Source of the DNA: CAVVVS01 sp963751355
GTDB taxonomy: Bacteria; Bacteroidota; Ignavibacteria; Ignavibacteriales; Ignavibacteriaceae
Length of the DNA stretch: 64,000 nucleotides
Assembly: GCA_963751355.1 (NCBI GenBank)
Contig: CAVVVS010000061.1
Coordinates: 1 to 64,000, forward strand
Reading direction: 5' to 3'
In this document: positions 1 to 7,801 of the stretch, piece after piece
How positions within the stretch are numbered: position 1 is the first letter of the stretch
Layout of the letters: every line of letters starts with the position of its first letter
Made by a program: the position numbers and the translations under genes
Notes under the pieces: generated by a model
The model's input: only the letters and a program-made list of their open reading frames with translations
The model's database searches: none
Told to the model about the DNA's origin: nothing

Positions 1-170
1 ACAGCAACATCGCATACGGCATTTTACAAATTTTAGATGGGACAGCCCCGTTGCAGCATTTTGTTCAACGAACTACAAAGATTAATCAGATCACGAGTTT
101 GCGAAACAAGCTTGCCTTCGGTGCGTGAAAAGAAAAATACGCACCTCGGCGAGAGTAAAAAAAATACTTG

Positions 171-239
171 GCAGTTGTGCTCTTGCAGCCCGTTTGTTCT
201 GGGCGGACGCATTAGCCGCAACGCCGTCAGGCAATCAAA
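171..239 (+). repeat. attC-like repeat, right half (site 1)
   Basis: This segment precedes the first complete gene. It contains GCAGTTGTGC, then CCCGTTTGTTCTGGGCGG, then a short GCGG...CCGC hairpin, ending AACGCCGTCAGGC. The same order (GCAGTTGTG, TTGGGC, short hairpin, AACGCCGT) recurs before the gene at 1231, and the CCGTTTGTTCTGG motif recurs at about 2653. The repeated 3' end in front of each gene is what an integron-type recombination site would look like. The left half would lie in 1-170, where I see nothing clear. Confidence 0.45.
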
Positions 240-255
240 ACGATTAGAAAATCCA

Positions 256-945
256 ATGACTAAAAAATATTCCGATTCATACTTGCAAATAGTGCCATTG
301 TTAATTTTGTTTAGTTTCTTCTCCTCATCTTTTGCACAAATTGCAGATAATGACATTCCAGTATATTCTAAAAGTCGATGGAAACTTATTGAGAACGACT
401 CTGTAACCATTATCAAAAACTCATTTTCTACTAAATTAGATACGATATTTAAAAATGTATACGAATCAGACTCAAACGATTCGAGTGCTATTGGTTATTA
501 TTTTAGTAGTGAATATAAGGTAATATCTATAGTGGGTTCTTATTTATCTTATGAATATTGTTACAATGGTTCTGGAGGACTTCATCCCATAGGAGGTAGA
601 TGGTATAGGACAATAAACATTGATAAAAAAAATGATTTATCATTAGATAGTTTATTCACTTCAGAAGTCATTTATAAGAAATTATCTACTGATACAAACT
701 TCACTAAATATCTAACAGAAAAACATACAAAAAACTTATCGGAATTTATCCGATCTCTTGATGGAGGTTGTGAGATAAGTTTTGAGAATCTCTTAGTGTC
801 ATATGCAATTACATCAATAAATAATAGTTTTGTGAGTGTTCAATTTGGTTTGACTCATGGCTGTGAATATATGCCAGAAAAATTTACTGTTATTAAGATC
901 GAATTACCAAAAACTGCTATGAATAAAAAATATTTAAATGAATGA
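256..945 (+). CDS. Secreted protein of unknown function (cassette gene 1)
   Basis: The reading frame is open from position 37, but the first 73 codons run through the repeat element. The ATG at 256 starts a clear signal peptide (KK near the N-terminus, hydrophobic run, then SSSFAQ as cleavage region), so I choose that start; about 229 residues. The mature part has a GSGGLHPIGGRWY segment and a later HGCEYMPEKF segment. This resembles the style of periplasmic DUF3298/PdaC-like proteins, where a conserved GGxHP occurs in a beta-rich domain, but I do not recognise the family firmly. It ends with TGA and is followed at once by a GCCTAAC core of the next repeat. Likely exported; function unknown. 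It sits alone as a single-gene cassette with no neighbour that suggests a role. Confidence 0.65.
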   Translation: MTKKYSDSYLQIVPLLILFSFFSSSFAQIADNDIPVYSKSRWKLIENDSVTIIKNSFSTKLDTIFKNVYESDSNDSSAIGYYFSSEYKVISIVGSYLSYEYCYNGSGGLHPIGGRWYRTINIDKKNDLSLDSLFTSEVIYKKLSTDTNFTKYLTEKHTKNLSEFIRSLDGGCEISFENLLVSYAITSINNSFVSVQFGLTHGCEYMPEKFTVIKIELPKTAMNKKYLNE

Positions 946-961
946 ATTTATTTGTAATATT

Positions 962-1190
962 GCCTAACCAGAGCCTAAACACCGACCGCCGTTTTAGTTC
1001 GGTGGATTTATAATTTTTTGCGTTTTGTTTTTTGTTAAAGATTTTGTGCAAGGTGTTCTTACTTAATTAATAAACTTACAAACTGCACTTAAGATGAAAA
1101 TTAAGCACAGTTTGCTTAATCATTAGCAGTTGTGGTTCTATTCGGTATACTTGTTTTGGGCTGCGCCTTAGCCAAAACGCCGTTATGTGC
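962..1190 (+). repeat. attC-like inter-gene repeat (site 2)
   Basis: It begins with GCCTAAC at 962, contains a CACCGA...TCGGTG hairpin near 980-1003, and ends with GGCT-GCGCCTT-AGCC hairpin, AAAACGCC and GTTATGT (1182-1188). The left GYYTAAC and right GTTRNRY cores fit the general integron attC scheme, though the site is long (about 230 bp). Confidence 0.5.
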
Positions 1191-1230
1191 TAAATAAGTT
1201 TTTATACATTGTGATTAAAGGAAGATATTA

Positions 1231-1776
1231 ATGGAAACATTTCAGACAAGTATTGTTAAATCAAAAGTATTGAACAGAAGGGATCCATTATATATACTTT
1301 TTGCAGCAATATATATAATCGCTACTTTGTTCGTTTTTATTCCAAGTGTTTTTGGTTTCGATAGACAGGCTGAACCATTTTGGCTTAAAATATCGACATT
1401 ATTAGTGTATCTCATTGGGTTAGTATTTATTTTGCAAAAAAGTTTTTACAAGCCCATAAAAGTCGGAGAAATATTCTTGGACTCCGATCATATTAGAATA
1501 AAACTGAATAATAGCCTTACTGATATTTCAATTAAGGAAGTGAAAAAATTAACTTTAGATTATTTTGGTACTGCTGGTATCTTAACAACATTTTATGGTA
1601 ATAATAATTATTTATTAATTCAATTCGCTGATTCAAGAGAAGAGAAAGAATATGAAATTTTAATTAAAACTAATAATGATAAAAAACAATTAAAAAGAAT
1701 TATAGAATCATTTAAGGGGCAAGACATTAATGTTGAGGTGAATATAATTGGTTCACACGGATTAAAATATTTTTAA
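1231..1776 (+). CDS. Two-TM membrane protein of unknown function (cassette gene 2)
   Basis: 181 residues. Two hydrophobic segments lie at about residues 22-42 and 52-69, separated by a short loop, followed by a soluble C-terminal half of beta-strand character (IRIKLNNSLTDISIKEVKKL, then YLLIQFADS and EILIKTN). The order, two TM helices followed by a PH-like domain, is common in small bacterial membrane proteins; a protein of the same architecture occurs at 33348 in this window. I cannot name the family. The start ATG follows GGAAGATATTA, a weak Shine-Dalgarno. It is flanked by repeats on both sides, so it appears to be an independent cassette. No catalytic motif is visible. Confidence 0.65.
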   Translation: METFQTSIVKSKVLNRRDPLYILFAAIYIIATLFVFIPSVFGFDRQAEPFWLKISTLLVYLIGLVFILQKSFYKPIKVGEIFLDSDHIRIKLNNSLTDISIKEVKKLTLDYFGTAGILTTFYGNNNYLLIQFADSREEKEYEILIKTNNDKKQLKRIIESFKGQDINVEVNIIGSHGLKYF

Positions 1777-1800
1777 CAATTAGAATTGACACAGATAATA

Positions 1801-1900
1801 TTAGCGCACAAAACAAGTGCGCTCAAGGCGACAGCGTTTTCGGTTCTAATCTGCCCGTTAGTCTCTGGGGCGACGGGTGAAAAGCAACGCCGTTATGTTG
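1801..1900 (+). repeat. attC-like inter-gene repeat (site 3)
   Basis: A perfect 7-bp hairpin AGCGCAC/GTGCGCT opens the element (1802-1822). GCTCAAGGCGAC follows, then CTGCCCGTTAG, GGGGCGACGGG, and GCAACGCC with the GTTATGT core at 1892-1898. The GCTCAAGGCGAC...TTTTCG segment recurs near 7631. Confidence 0.5.
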
Positions 1901-1920
1901 CCGTACAAATTCTAAAAAAT

Positions 1921-2502
1921 ATGATAAAAATAATAATAATTTTACATTTGTTTATTTTCCAATCTATGTTTTTAGTTAAAAACATAGCCTTATCAAAAAA
2001 ACTTAATGTTAACATTAGGGGTAAAAATAAAGAATCATCAAATTCTATTTTGTTGTTTTTAATTACTATTATTATCGCTATTTCATCAATTCTTTTTGAA
2101 AATGTAAATAAAATATTTATTCCCATCCAAATTACTTCACCATTGAATAATTACTTTACAACAGTCGGTATATTTTTACTTTTACTTAATCTATTAATTT
2201 CATTTCTTACATTAGTTCAAATACAAGATTCATGGCGAGTAGGTATAAAAGAAGAAGAAAAAACCGAACTAATAAGTAATGGGATTTTCAAATTATCAAG
2301 GAATCCATATTTCCTATCATATATAATAATGTTCATTGCCTATAATCTATTAATTGCAAATATACTTCTTCTAGTTTCATCTATTGCCTCAGTTTTGTCA
2401 ATACATAAAATGATTATTAAAGAAGAAAAGTATTTAGAACTGTTACACGGTGAAAAATATATTGATTACAAAAATAAAGTGCCGAGATATTTTATTATTT
2501 AA
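1921..2502 (+). CDS. Isoprenylcysteine carboxyl methyltransferase-like membrane protein (cassette gene 3)
   Basis: The open frame extends upstream to 1786, but that part is repeat sequence; the ATG at 1921 directly follows the repeat and begins a hydrophobic N-terminus. About 193 residues with four or five TM segments. The C-terminal half has the signature of the ICMT/PEMT-like family: ELISNGIFKLSRNPYF (a phosphate- or SAM-contacting G-x-x-x-x-x-RNPxY motif), a hydrophobic hairpin, then KEEKYLELLHGEKYIDYKNKV ending in the ExxL...GxxYxxYxxxVPRY consensus. Such enzymes methylate small molecules or lipids at the inner membrane with S-adenosylmethionine; the substrate cannot be read here. Family assignment is established from motifs, the role is open. 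Confidence 0.75.
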   Translation: MIKIIIILHLFIFQSMFLVKNIALSKKLNVNIRGKNKESSNSILLFLITIIIAISSILFENVNKIFIPIQITSPLNNYFTTVGIFLLLLNLLISFLTLVQIQDSWRVGIKEEEKTELISNGIFKLSRNPYFLSYIIMFIAYNLLIANILLLVSSIASVLSIHKMIIKEEKYLELLHGEKYIDYKNKVPRYFII

Positions 2503-2507
2503 ACGCA

Positions 2508-2694
2508 ATATAACAAGCAAATAAACCCGACCGCGGATTCTGGCTGGCTTTATTTAAGTTCTTGGTTTTTCTAAAATATGTAAACATTGTTGTTAGGCGT
2601 TGTCTTGCTAACGAAAATATCAAATATTATTGGCGTTGTCTTTATAACTTAGCCGTTTGTTCTGGCGGCAAGTTAGTTGCCACGCCGTTATAAA
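2508..2694 (+). repeat. attC-like inter-gene repeat (site 4)
   Basis: It starts near ATATAAC (2508-2514) after the methyltransferase stop and ends with the hairpin GGCAA-GTTAG-TTGCC, ACGCC and the core GTTATAA (2687-2693). It contains an internal GTTGTTAGGCGTTG stretch (about 2589), so it may be two overlapping sites. Confidence 0.45.
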
Positions 2695-2720
2695 CTTAAT
2701 ATCAAAGTAAGTTTAATCTG

Positions 2721-3563
2721 ATGAATGAAGTTTTGGAGAAATATAATAATAGGTTAATTCAGCAGAGGTATGGTCAAAACACAATAGATATTTATTGTAA
2801 TTACTTTAAGGATTTCCGCAATAATTTTAAGGATTCCAAACTGGAAAATATCAAACCAGAACAAATAAATGAATATATACTGGATTTAATTAAAACAAAA
2901 AGCATCTCCATCAGCCAGCAAAACCAAAGAATAAATGCTATTAAATTTTATTATGAAAAGATACTTGGACTGGAAAGACATTATTATTCATTGTATAGGC
3001 CAAAGAAAGAATATAAATTGCCAAAGGTGCTTAGCAAAAATGAAGTGAAAAGGATTTTTGATTCTTGTAATAATATTAAACATCGCTGTATTTTAATGTT
3101 GATATATTCTGCTGGTTTGAGAAGAAGTGAATTAATCGATTTAGAAATTCCTGATATTGATTCTGAAAGAATGGTCGTAAATATTAAAGGGGCTAAAGGT
3201 AAAAAAGACCGGGTTTCTCTTCTATCAGAAAATACTCTTTATTTATTACGAGTTTATTATAAAAGTTATAAACCTAAGGTTTATCTTTTTGAAGGCATGG
3301 AAGGTTTTAAATATTCGCCAACCAGTGTGGCAAATATTTTGAAGAAATCTGCTCAAAAAGCTGGGATAACAAAAAATGTGACACCACATATGTTGCGGCA
3401 TAGCTTTGCAACACACCTGCTTGAACAGGGTACAGACTTAAGGTATATTCAAGAGTTGTTAGGTCATAATAGCTCCAAGACAACAGAGATTTATACCCAA
3501 GTTTCAAAAAAGGCTATTAATAAGATAAAGAATCATGTTGATGATTTTTTTGACCAGGAATAA
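2721..3563 (+). CDS. Tyrosine recombinase (XerC/D- or integron-integrase-like)
   Basis: 280 residues. The N-terminal SAM-like DNA-binding domain occupies about 1-95 and includes ISQQNQRINAIKFYYEKILG, a segment much like that of integron integrases and many Bacteroidota recombinases. The catalytic domain shows all residues: Arg in SAGLRRSEL, Lys in KGKKDRV, His-x-x-Arg in HMLRHSFATHLL, His in ELLGHNS and the nucleophile Tyr in TTEIYTQV. The stretch between the catalytic Lys and HxxR is of XerD length, so I see no room for the extra helix that defines IntI. It lies inside a row of single-gene units bordered by attC-like repeats and reads in the same direction as its neighbours. It could be the enzyme that moves them, or itself a passenger. 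Start ATG follows AAGTAAGTTTAATCTG, with no strong ribosome site. Confidence 0.9.
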   Translation: MNEVLEKYNNRLIQQRYGQNTIDIYCNYFKDFRNNFKDSKLENIKPEQINEYILDLIKTKSISISQQNQRINAIKFYYEKILGLERHYYSLYRPKKEYKLPKVLSKNEVKRIFDSCNNIKHRCILMLIYSAGLRRSELIDLEIPDIDSERMVVNIKGAKGKKDRVSLLSENTLYLLRVYYKSYKPKVYLFEGMEGFKYSPTSVANILKKSAQKAGITKNVTPHMLRHSFATHLLEQGTDLRYIQELLGHNSSKTTEIYTQVSKKAINKIKNHVDDFFDQE

Positions 3564-3589
3564 TTATATTTAAAAGAAATATATAAACA

Positions 3590-3650
3590 ATTGTTCTTAT
3601 ACACCCAATTTAGGCGGATAAGAACAATGAATTTACACATACGTTGTGCT
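3590..3650 (+). repeat. attC-like hairpin repeat (site 5)
   Basis: Perfect 11-bp inverted repeat ATTGTTCTTAT (3590-3600) and ATAAGAACAAT (3618-3628) around a 17-base loop, followed by ACATAC and the core GTTGTGC (3643-3649) just before the RsgA gene. The hairpin could double as a terminator for the recombinase, but it has no T-run. Confidence 0.5.
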
Positions 3651-3668
3651 TAATACAAGAGAAGATAA

Positions 3669-4733
3669 ATGACATTTGAGGATTTAGGATATAATTTAGA
3701 ATTAGGAAACTACAGAAAGGACCAAAATCTGGATTCTTTTGGAGTGGGACGGGTTATCTCAGAACACAAGGAGAGATATGTTGTGAAAACCCCTGAAAAA
3801 GAATATGATGGTGAAATAGTTGGAAACTTGCGTTTTACAGCACATAATAGGTCTGATTTCCCCGCTGTTGGCGATTGGGTCGCAATTTCTGAATATGACG
3901 ACAATAAAGTACTTATTCATTCTGTCTTCCCAAGAAAAACGATTATTGAAAGACAAGCCGTTGGAAAACAAGGAGAAAAACAAATTATAGCAACAAATAT
4001 TGATTATGCCTTCATTGTACAAGCTGTTGACAGGGATTTTAACATTAACAGAATTGAAAGATATTTGACCATTTGCAATACATCCAACGTAAAACCAATT
4101 ATCATTCTCAATAAAATTGATTTGATAAGTGATAGCGAATTATCAGAGTTGGTTAGTAAAGTTCAAGAAAGGATAAAACAAGTACCGATAATTCCCATAA
4201 GCAATGAGTCTCAAAAAGGATTTGAAAAACTCAAAGAGAGTATTGAAAAAGGTAAATCCTATTGTTTGTTAGGCTCATCAGGAGTAGGAAAATCTACCTT
4301 ATTGAACAACTTATTGGGTAAACAGTTGATGAAAACCAATGCGATTAGTACAAGTACGAACAAAGGACGACACGTTACAAGTCACCGTGAATTATTAGTT
4401 CTTGAAAATGGTGGGATTCTAATAGACAATCCGGGAATGAGAGAAGTTGGAATTGCAGATTCTAAGGATGGATTAGAAATAACATTTAGCAGAATAATTG
4501 AACTTTCCAAAGACTGTAAGTTCAAAGATTGTACACATACTACCGAAGTTGACTGTGCAGTTTTAAAGGCTGTTGAAAGAGGTGAAATAGACAAATCGTC
4601 CTACGAAAACTTCTTGAAAATGGAAAGGGAAAAAGAGCACTTTGAATCAACTGTTGCTGAAAAACGTAAGAAAGACAAGGATTTTGGAAAAATGATAAAG
4701 AGCTACAAAAAAAGTAATTACAAAAAGTACTAA
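3669..4733 (+). CDS. rsgA: Ribosome small subunit-dependent GTPase A (RsgA family)
   Basis: 354 residues. RsgA is a circularly permuted GTPase that checks late 30S assembly. An N-terminal OB-fold region (about 20-95) is followed by the permuted G-domain: NKID (G4) near residue 142 comes before the P-loop GSSGVGKS near 200, then DNPGMRE (G3) near 255. The C-terminal zinc motif CKFKDCTHTTEVDC is complete. The length matches the longer YloQ-like variants. The gene is tightly enclosed by the cores GTTGTGC (3643) and GCACAAC (4734, directly after the stop), so it forms a cassette rather than part of a ribosome operon. It may be a second copy beside a chromosomal rsgA, which is not in this window. 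The C-terminus is very Lys-rich. Confidence 0.92.
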   Translation: MTFEDLGYNLELGNYRKDQNLDSFGVGRVISEHKERYVVKTPEKEYDGEIVGNLRFTAHNRSDFPAVGDWVAISEYDDNKVLIHSVFPRKTIIERQAVGKQGEKQIIATNIDYAFIVQAVDRDFNINRIERYLTICNTSNVKPIIILNKIDLISDSELSELVSKVQERIKQVPIIPISNESQKGFEKLKESIEKGKSYCLLGSSGVGKSTLLNNLLGKQLMKTNAISTSTNKGRHVTSHRELLVLENGGILIDNPGMREVGIADSKDGLEITFSRIIELSKDCKFKDCTHTTEVDCAVLKAVERGEIDKSSYENFLKMEREKEHFESTVAEKRKKDKDFGKMIKSYKKSNYKKY

Positions 4734-4867
4734 GCACAACATGCGGTCATAAAACATTTGGCGTGAAGTGGTTATTCGAGCATCCTACCACGCGTCAACT
4801 TTCTGAAACCGTGGATACGAATGCAGCCCACTCTCCCAAACGTTTCATACCGCAAAAACGTTAGCGT
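4734..4867 (+). repeat. attC-like inter-gene repeat (site 6)
   Basis: Left core GCACAAC (4734-4740). Outer arms are the left GCGGTCATAAAACATTTGG and the right CCAAACGTTTCATACCGC; one is the near-exact reverse complement of the other. The right core GTTAGCG starts at 4860. Total about 130 bp, the size and shape expected for a folded attC site. Confidence 0.6.
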
Positions 4868-4886
4868 TAATTTTAAATCGAGAAAT

Positions 4887-5795
4887 ATGACAGATGACAA
4901 CATAATCAATAACGTTTCAGAATTCATTCAAAGAATATTTGAATTGAATAAAAAATCAGTTGTCATGCGTTCGCCTTCTGTTAGTAGCATTAGTTTCTAT
5001 AGAGGACAATCTAATTCTGAGTGGGGATTAGAACCCAGTTTATACCGAGGCAATTTACTTGAAAAAGAAAGAGTTTTGATTTCTGAATTTTTGAGAGTTG
5101 CACCGCAGCATTTTGAAAACCTTGGATATTTTGACACATTAGTAAAAATGCAGCATTACGGACTCCCTACAAGATTATTAGATACAACACTCAATCCCCT
5201 TGTTGCCTTGTTTTTTGCATGCTATGGAGAAAATCAAAAATCACATGACGGTTCAGTTTATATATTCCCAAATCTTCCTGTTTTCAAGCAAGAGTTAAAC
5301 GATATTTCACTCATAATGAAATATATATTTGAATATTCCGGCTTACAACTTGACATTGAAAGTTTCACACAAGATGTTCTTAATTCAAAAGAAATCTATA
5401 CTTCGTATTCAAGACAATATAAAAACTCTTCAGATGTATTATATCCGCTGACAAAAGTTCCATTTTATGCAGTTTTGCCAACATTAAATAATGCAAGAAT
5501 TTTAAACCAAGATGGCTCATTTCTATTGTTTGGGATGAAAGTCAAAGAAATTACAAAAAGTGATAATCCCGGCAATTTAAATAAAATATATTACCAGTTT
5601 GAAACTATCGATTTTGACAACAACATTGAAAAGTTTTGGAAACCGTCTAAACTTTTGCGTATCCCGTCAAACCGAAAAGATGCAATATTAGAAGAATTAG
5701 AATATATAGGGATTACAAGAAACAAAATGTTCCCTGAATTAGAATATCAAGCTGAGTTTATAACAAAATTGATAAAAAAGGAAATAAAAAACTAA
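4887..5795 (+). CDS. FRG domain-containing protein (cassette gene)
   Basis: 302 residues from the ATG at 4887; the frame is open from 4821 but the first 22 codons lie in the repeat. The N-terminal half carries the FRG-domain signature: SFYRGQSNSEWGLEPSLYR near 30-50, then KMQHYGLPTRLLDTTLNP followed by LVALFFACYG near 90-125. FRG domains occur in many mobile-element and phage-related proteins of unknown biochemistry. The C-terminal half is soluble with no recognised motif; it ends in a short Lys-rich tail. No signal peptide or TM helix, so cytoplasmic. It is a lone gene between two attC-like repeats. A role in phage defence is possible by association of the domain, but nothing in this sequence proves it. 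Confidence 0.85.
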   Translation: MTDDNIINNVSEFIQRIFELNKKSVVMRSPSVSSISFYRGQSNSEWGLEPSLYRGNLLEKERVLISEFLRVAPQHFENLGYFDTLVKMQHYGLPTRLLDTTLNPLVALFFACYGENQKSHDGSVYIFPNLPVFKQELNDISLIMKYIFEYSGLQLDIESFTQDVLNSKEIYTSYSRQYKNSSDVLYPLTKVPFYAVLPTLNNARILNQDGSFLLFGMKVKEITKSDNPGNLNKIYYQFETIDFDNNIEKFWKPSKLLRIPSNRKDAILEELEYIGITRNKMFPELEYQAEFITKLIKKEIKN

Positions 5796-5796
5796 C

Positions 5797-5929
5797 GCTA
5801 ACACAGTACATATTGCAGGGCGGGGTTCGGTGGTACGCCAACTGCGGATTACCGTTTCGCAGTTCCGTGTCCTTCGGACAGGAACGCTCTCCGAAATCCG
5901 CCCCGACAACATGTACCAACCGTTGTGCC
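5797..5929 (+). repeat. attC-like inter-gene repeat (site 7)
   Basis: Outer arms pair well: left GCTAACACAGTACATATTGC with GGGCGGGG, right CCGCCCC with ACAACATGTACCAACC. The core GTTGTGC is at 5922-5928. An inner palindrome around TTTCGCAGTTCCGTGTCC/GGACAGGAACG adds a second stem. This is one of the clearest folded attC-like sites in the window. Confidence 0.6.
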
Positions 5930-5995
5930 CAACTGTAACCAAAGACAGAGTCTAATTGTCATATTGAAAATTTTATTTTTGGAAATATATAATTT

Positions 5996-7450
5996 ATGAA
6001 AGTCAAACTTATTATTTGTCAAATAATCTTAGCCCTTGGAGTTACATCATTGACTTATGGACAAGTAAATTCGTATTCAGCAGATGTTTCCAATAGAATT
6101 AAAAAAGTAGAAAATTCATTGATGGATTGGGCCCAGACTCCGGATAGTTTGTTGCGTTGGAATATTGAAGAACGGATGAAATCTCACAATGTAAAGGGAG
6201 TGAGTATTGCAGTTATTCATAATTTTAAAATCGAATGGGCTAAAGGATATGGCTGGGCAGACGTGTCTGAAAAGCGAAAAGTAACACCGCATACTCTTTT
6301 CCAGGCGGCTTCAATCAGCAAATCGATTAGTGCGATTGGGATATTGAAATTAGTTGAGGATAAAAAAATAGATATTGATACTAACATCAATCAATATTTA
6401 TGTTCGTGGAAATTCCCCTATGATTCGGTAACAAAAGGTAAAAATATTACAGTGAGGAATCTCCTGAATCATTCGGCTGGATTAAACGTAAGCGGATTCC
6501 CGGGTTATTTTTTTACTGATTCGATTCCGACCATCCTCCAAATCCTTGATGGAAAATCACCATCAAAGACACCTGCCGTCAGATCTGAACTTAAACCAGG
6601 ATTACGGTACCAATATTCTGGTGGAGGTATATGTATTACACAGTTGATTATGACAGATGTTACAAACCAACCCTTTGAAAAGTATATGCAAAATAACGTT
6701 TTAAAGCCGTTGGGAATGAATGAGAGCTTCTTTATACAGCCACCTCCTTTAGAAAAAAAAGAATTGTTGGCTACCGCCTATAATAGAGATGGGAGCGAAG
6801 TTCCCGGGAAATATTGCAATTATCCTGAATTGGCAGCAGGTGGCTTATGGACAACACCAACAGATTTAGCTAAATATATTGTTGAAACGCAACTTTCTTT
6901 GTTAGGAAAATCATCAAAAGTTCTCTCTCCTGAAATGACTAAGATTCGGCTTACTCCTTTTGATGGCTATTCCGCATTGGGAGTCTATATTCGTAATAAA
7001 GGTAAATATTTTGAATTCAGTGGTGGAAACTATGGTTTTACATCTGACTATTGGGCTGATATTAGGAATGGTAACGGAGTTGTTGTAATGACAAATTCTG
7101 CAAATGTTGAGATTGTCTCTGAGATAATTAACAGTGTTGCGGTTACATATCATTGGAAAGATTTTTATAAACCCATAATCAAAAATATAATTTCAGTTCC
7201 AGATTCCATTCTTAATTCTTATGTTGGGGATTATCTTTTTGGTGATAAAAAGATTTCTATTTTAAAGAGAAACAACAAATTATTTACTATTGAGGATTGT
7301 CCATGGGAGCTTTATTTTACTTCGCCAAGTGATTTCTTTATATCAGAATTTAAAAGTAATATGAGATTTCAACATGATTCTGATGGAAATGTAACAGGGC
7401 TTCTGGATTTGAACAGTGGTAGAACCGCAAATAAAATAATGAAAGAATAA
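5996..7450 (+). CDS. Secreted serine hydrolase, beta-lactamase/class C fold
   Basis: 484 residues with a signal peptide ending TSLTYGQ. The catalytic domain (about 45-395) has the SxxK motif in QAASISKSIS, the Y-x-N-like YQYSGGG and a HSAGL segment typical of the beta-lactamase-related serine hydrolase family (class C, EstB, D-aminopeptidase). A C-terminal lipocalin-like extension of about 80 residues begins near IPDSILNSYVGDY, a common fusion in Bacteroidota; its phrase LNSYVGDYLFGDKKISI marks it. The substrate is not known; family members act as esterases, peptidases or antibiotic hydrolases in the periplasm. It is the last complete gene of the repeat-bounded array, directly followed by GCACAAC-type repeat 8. 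Confidence 0.85.
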   Translation: MKVKLIICQIILALGVTSLTYGQVNSYSADVSNRIKKVENSLMDWAQTPDSLLRWNIEERMKSHNVKGVSIAVIHNFKIEWAKGYGWADVSEKRKVTPHTLFQAASISKSISAIGILKLVEDKKIDIDTNINQYLCSWKFPYDSVTKGKNITVRNLLNHSAGLNVSGFPGYFFTDSIPTILQILDGKSPSKTPAVRSELKPGLRYQYSGGGICITQLIMTDVTNQPFEKYMQNNVLKPLGMNESFFIQPPPLEKKELLATAYNRDGSEVPGKYCNYPELAAGGLWTTPTDLAKYIVETQLSLLGKSSKVLSPEMTKIRLTPFDGYSALGVYIRNKGKYFEFSGGNYGFTSDYWADIRNGNGVVVMTNSANVEIVSEIINSVAVTYHWKDFYKPIIKNIISVPDSILNSYVGDYLFGDKKISILKRNNKLFTIEDCPWELYFTSPSDFFISEFKSNMRFQHDSDGNVTGLLDLNSGRTANKIMKE

Positions 7451-7465
7451 AATAAAAACAACTGG

Positions 7466-7600
7466 GCACAACACATGGTATAGTGCATACGGGTTTCAGA
7501 GGGTTAGCAAGGTTTGTGGCTCGTAAAAAAAAGTACTTGTAAACTGATAGTAAAGTAGCTTCGTAATCCCGCACGACACCATACCATAAAACGTTATGAA
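7466..7600 (+). repeat. attC-like repeat (site 8)
   Basis: Left core GCACAAC at 7466-7472, arm ACATGGTATAGTGC with ACGGG; right arm CCCGCACGACACCATACCAT and core GTTATGA at 7593-7599. The arms are imperfect reverse complements with unpaired bases, as in folded attC sites. No gene follows within 500 bases, so this may be the end of the array. Confidence 0.55.
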
Positions 7601-7801
7601 CTAGATAAATCAAATATTAAAAACGCTTATAACCAGTTGCTCAAGGCGACGACATTTTCGCTTTCGGCAATTTATAAATTTTAGGGTTGGTTGTTCCGTT
7701 TTGGTATTCTTGTTTGACGTTGTATACGTAATTATATATTTCACACACCTAAGCATTAATTAAAAAAAGTTGGGGAAAATTGTATATTAAATTATAATAA
7801 T
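7601..7801. other. Non-coding stretch with a partial copy of repeat site 3
   Basis: GTTGCTCAAGGCGACGACATTTTCG at about 7631-7655 matches the GCTCAAGGCGAC...TTTTCG stretch of the repeat at 1812. The remainder is AT-rich with no ORF or motif I can support. Confidence 0.4.

Noticed and set aside
37..255. Long N-terminal extension of the first gene
   Set aside because: It runs through a repeat element that recurs in front of other genes; the signal peptide starts at 256.
1..7600. CRISPR array
   Set aside because: Repeats are long, far apart and separated by whole genes; no regular short spacers.
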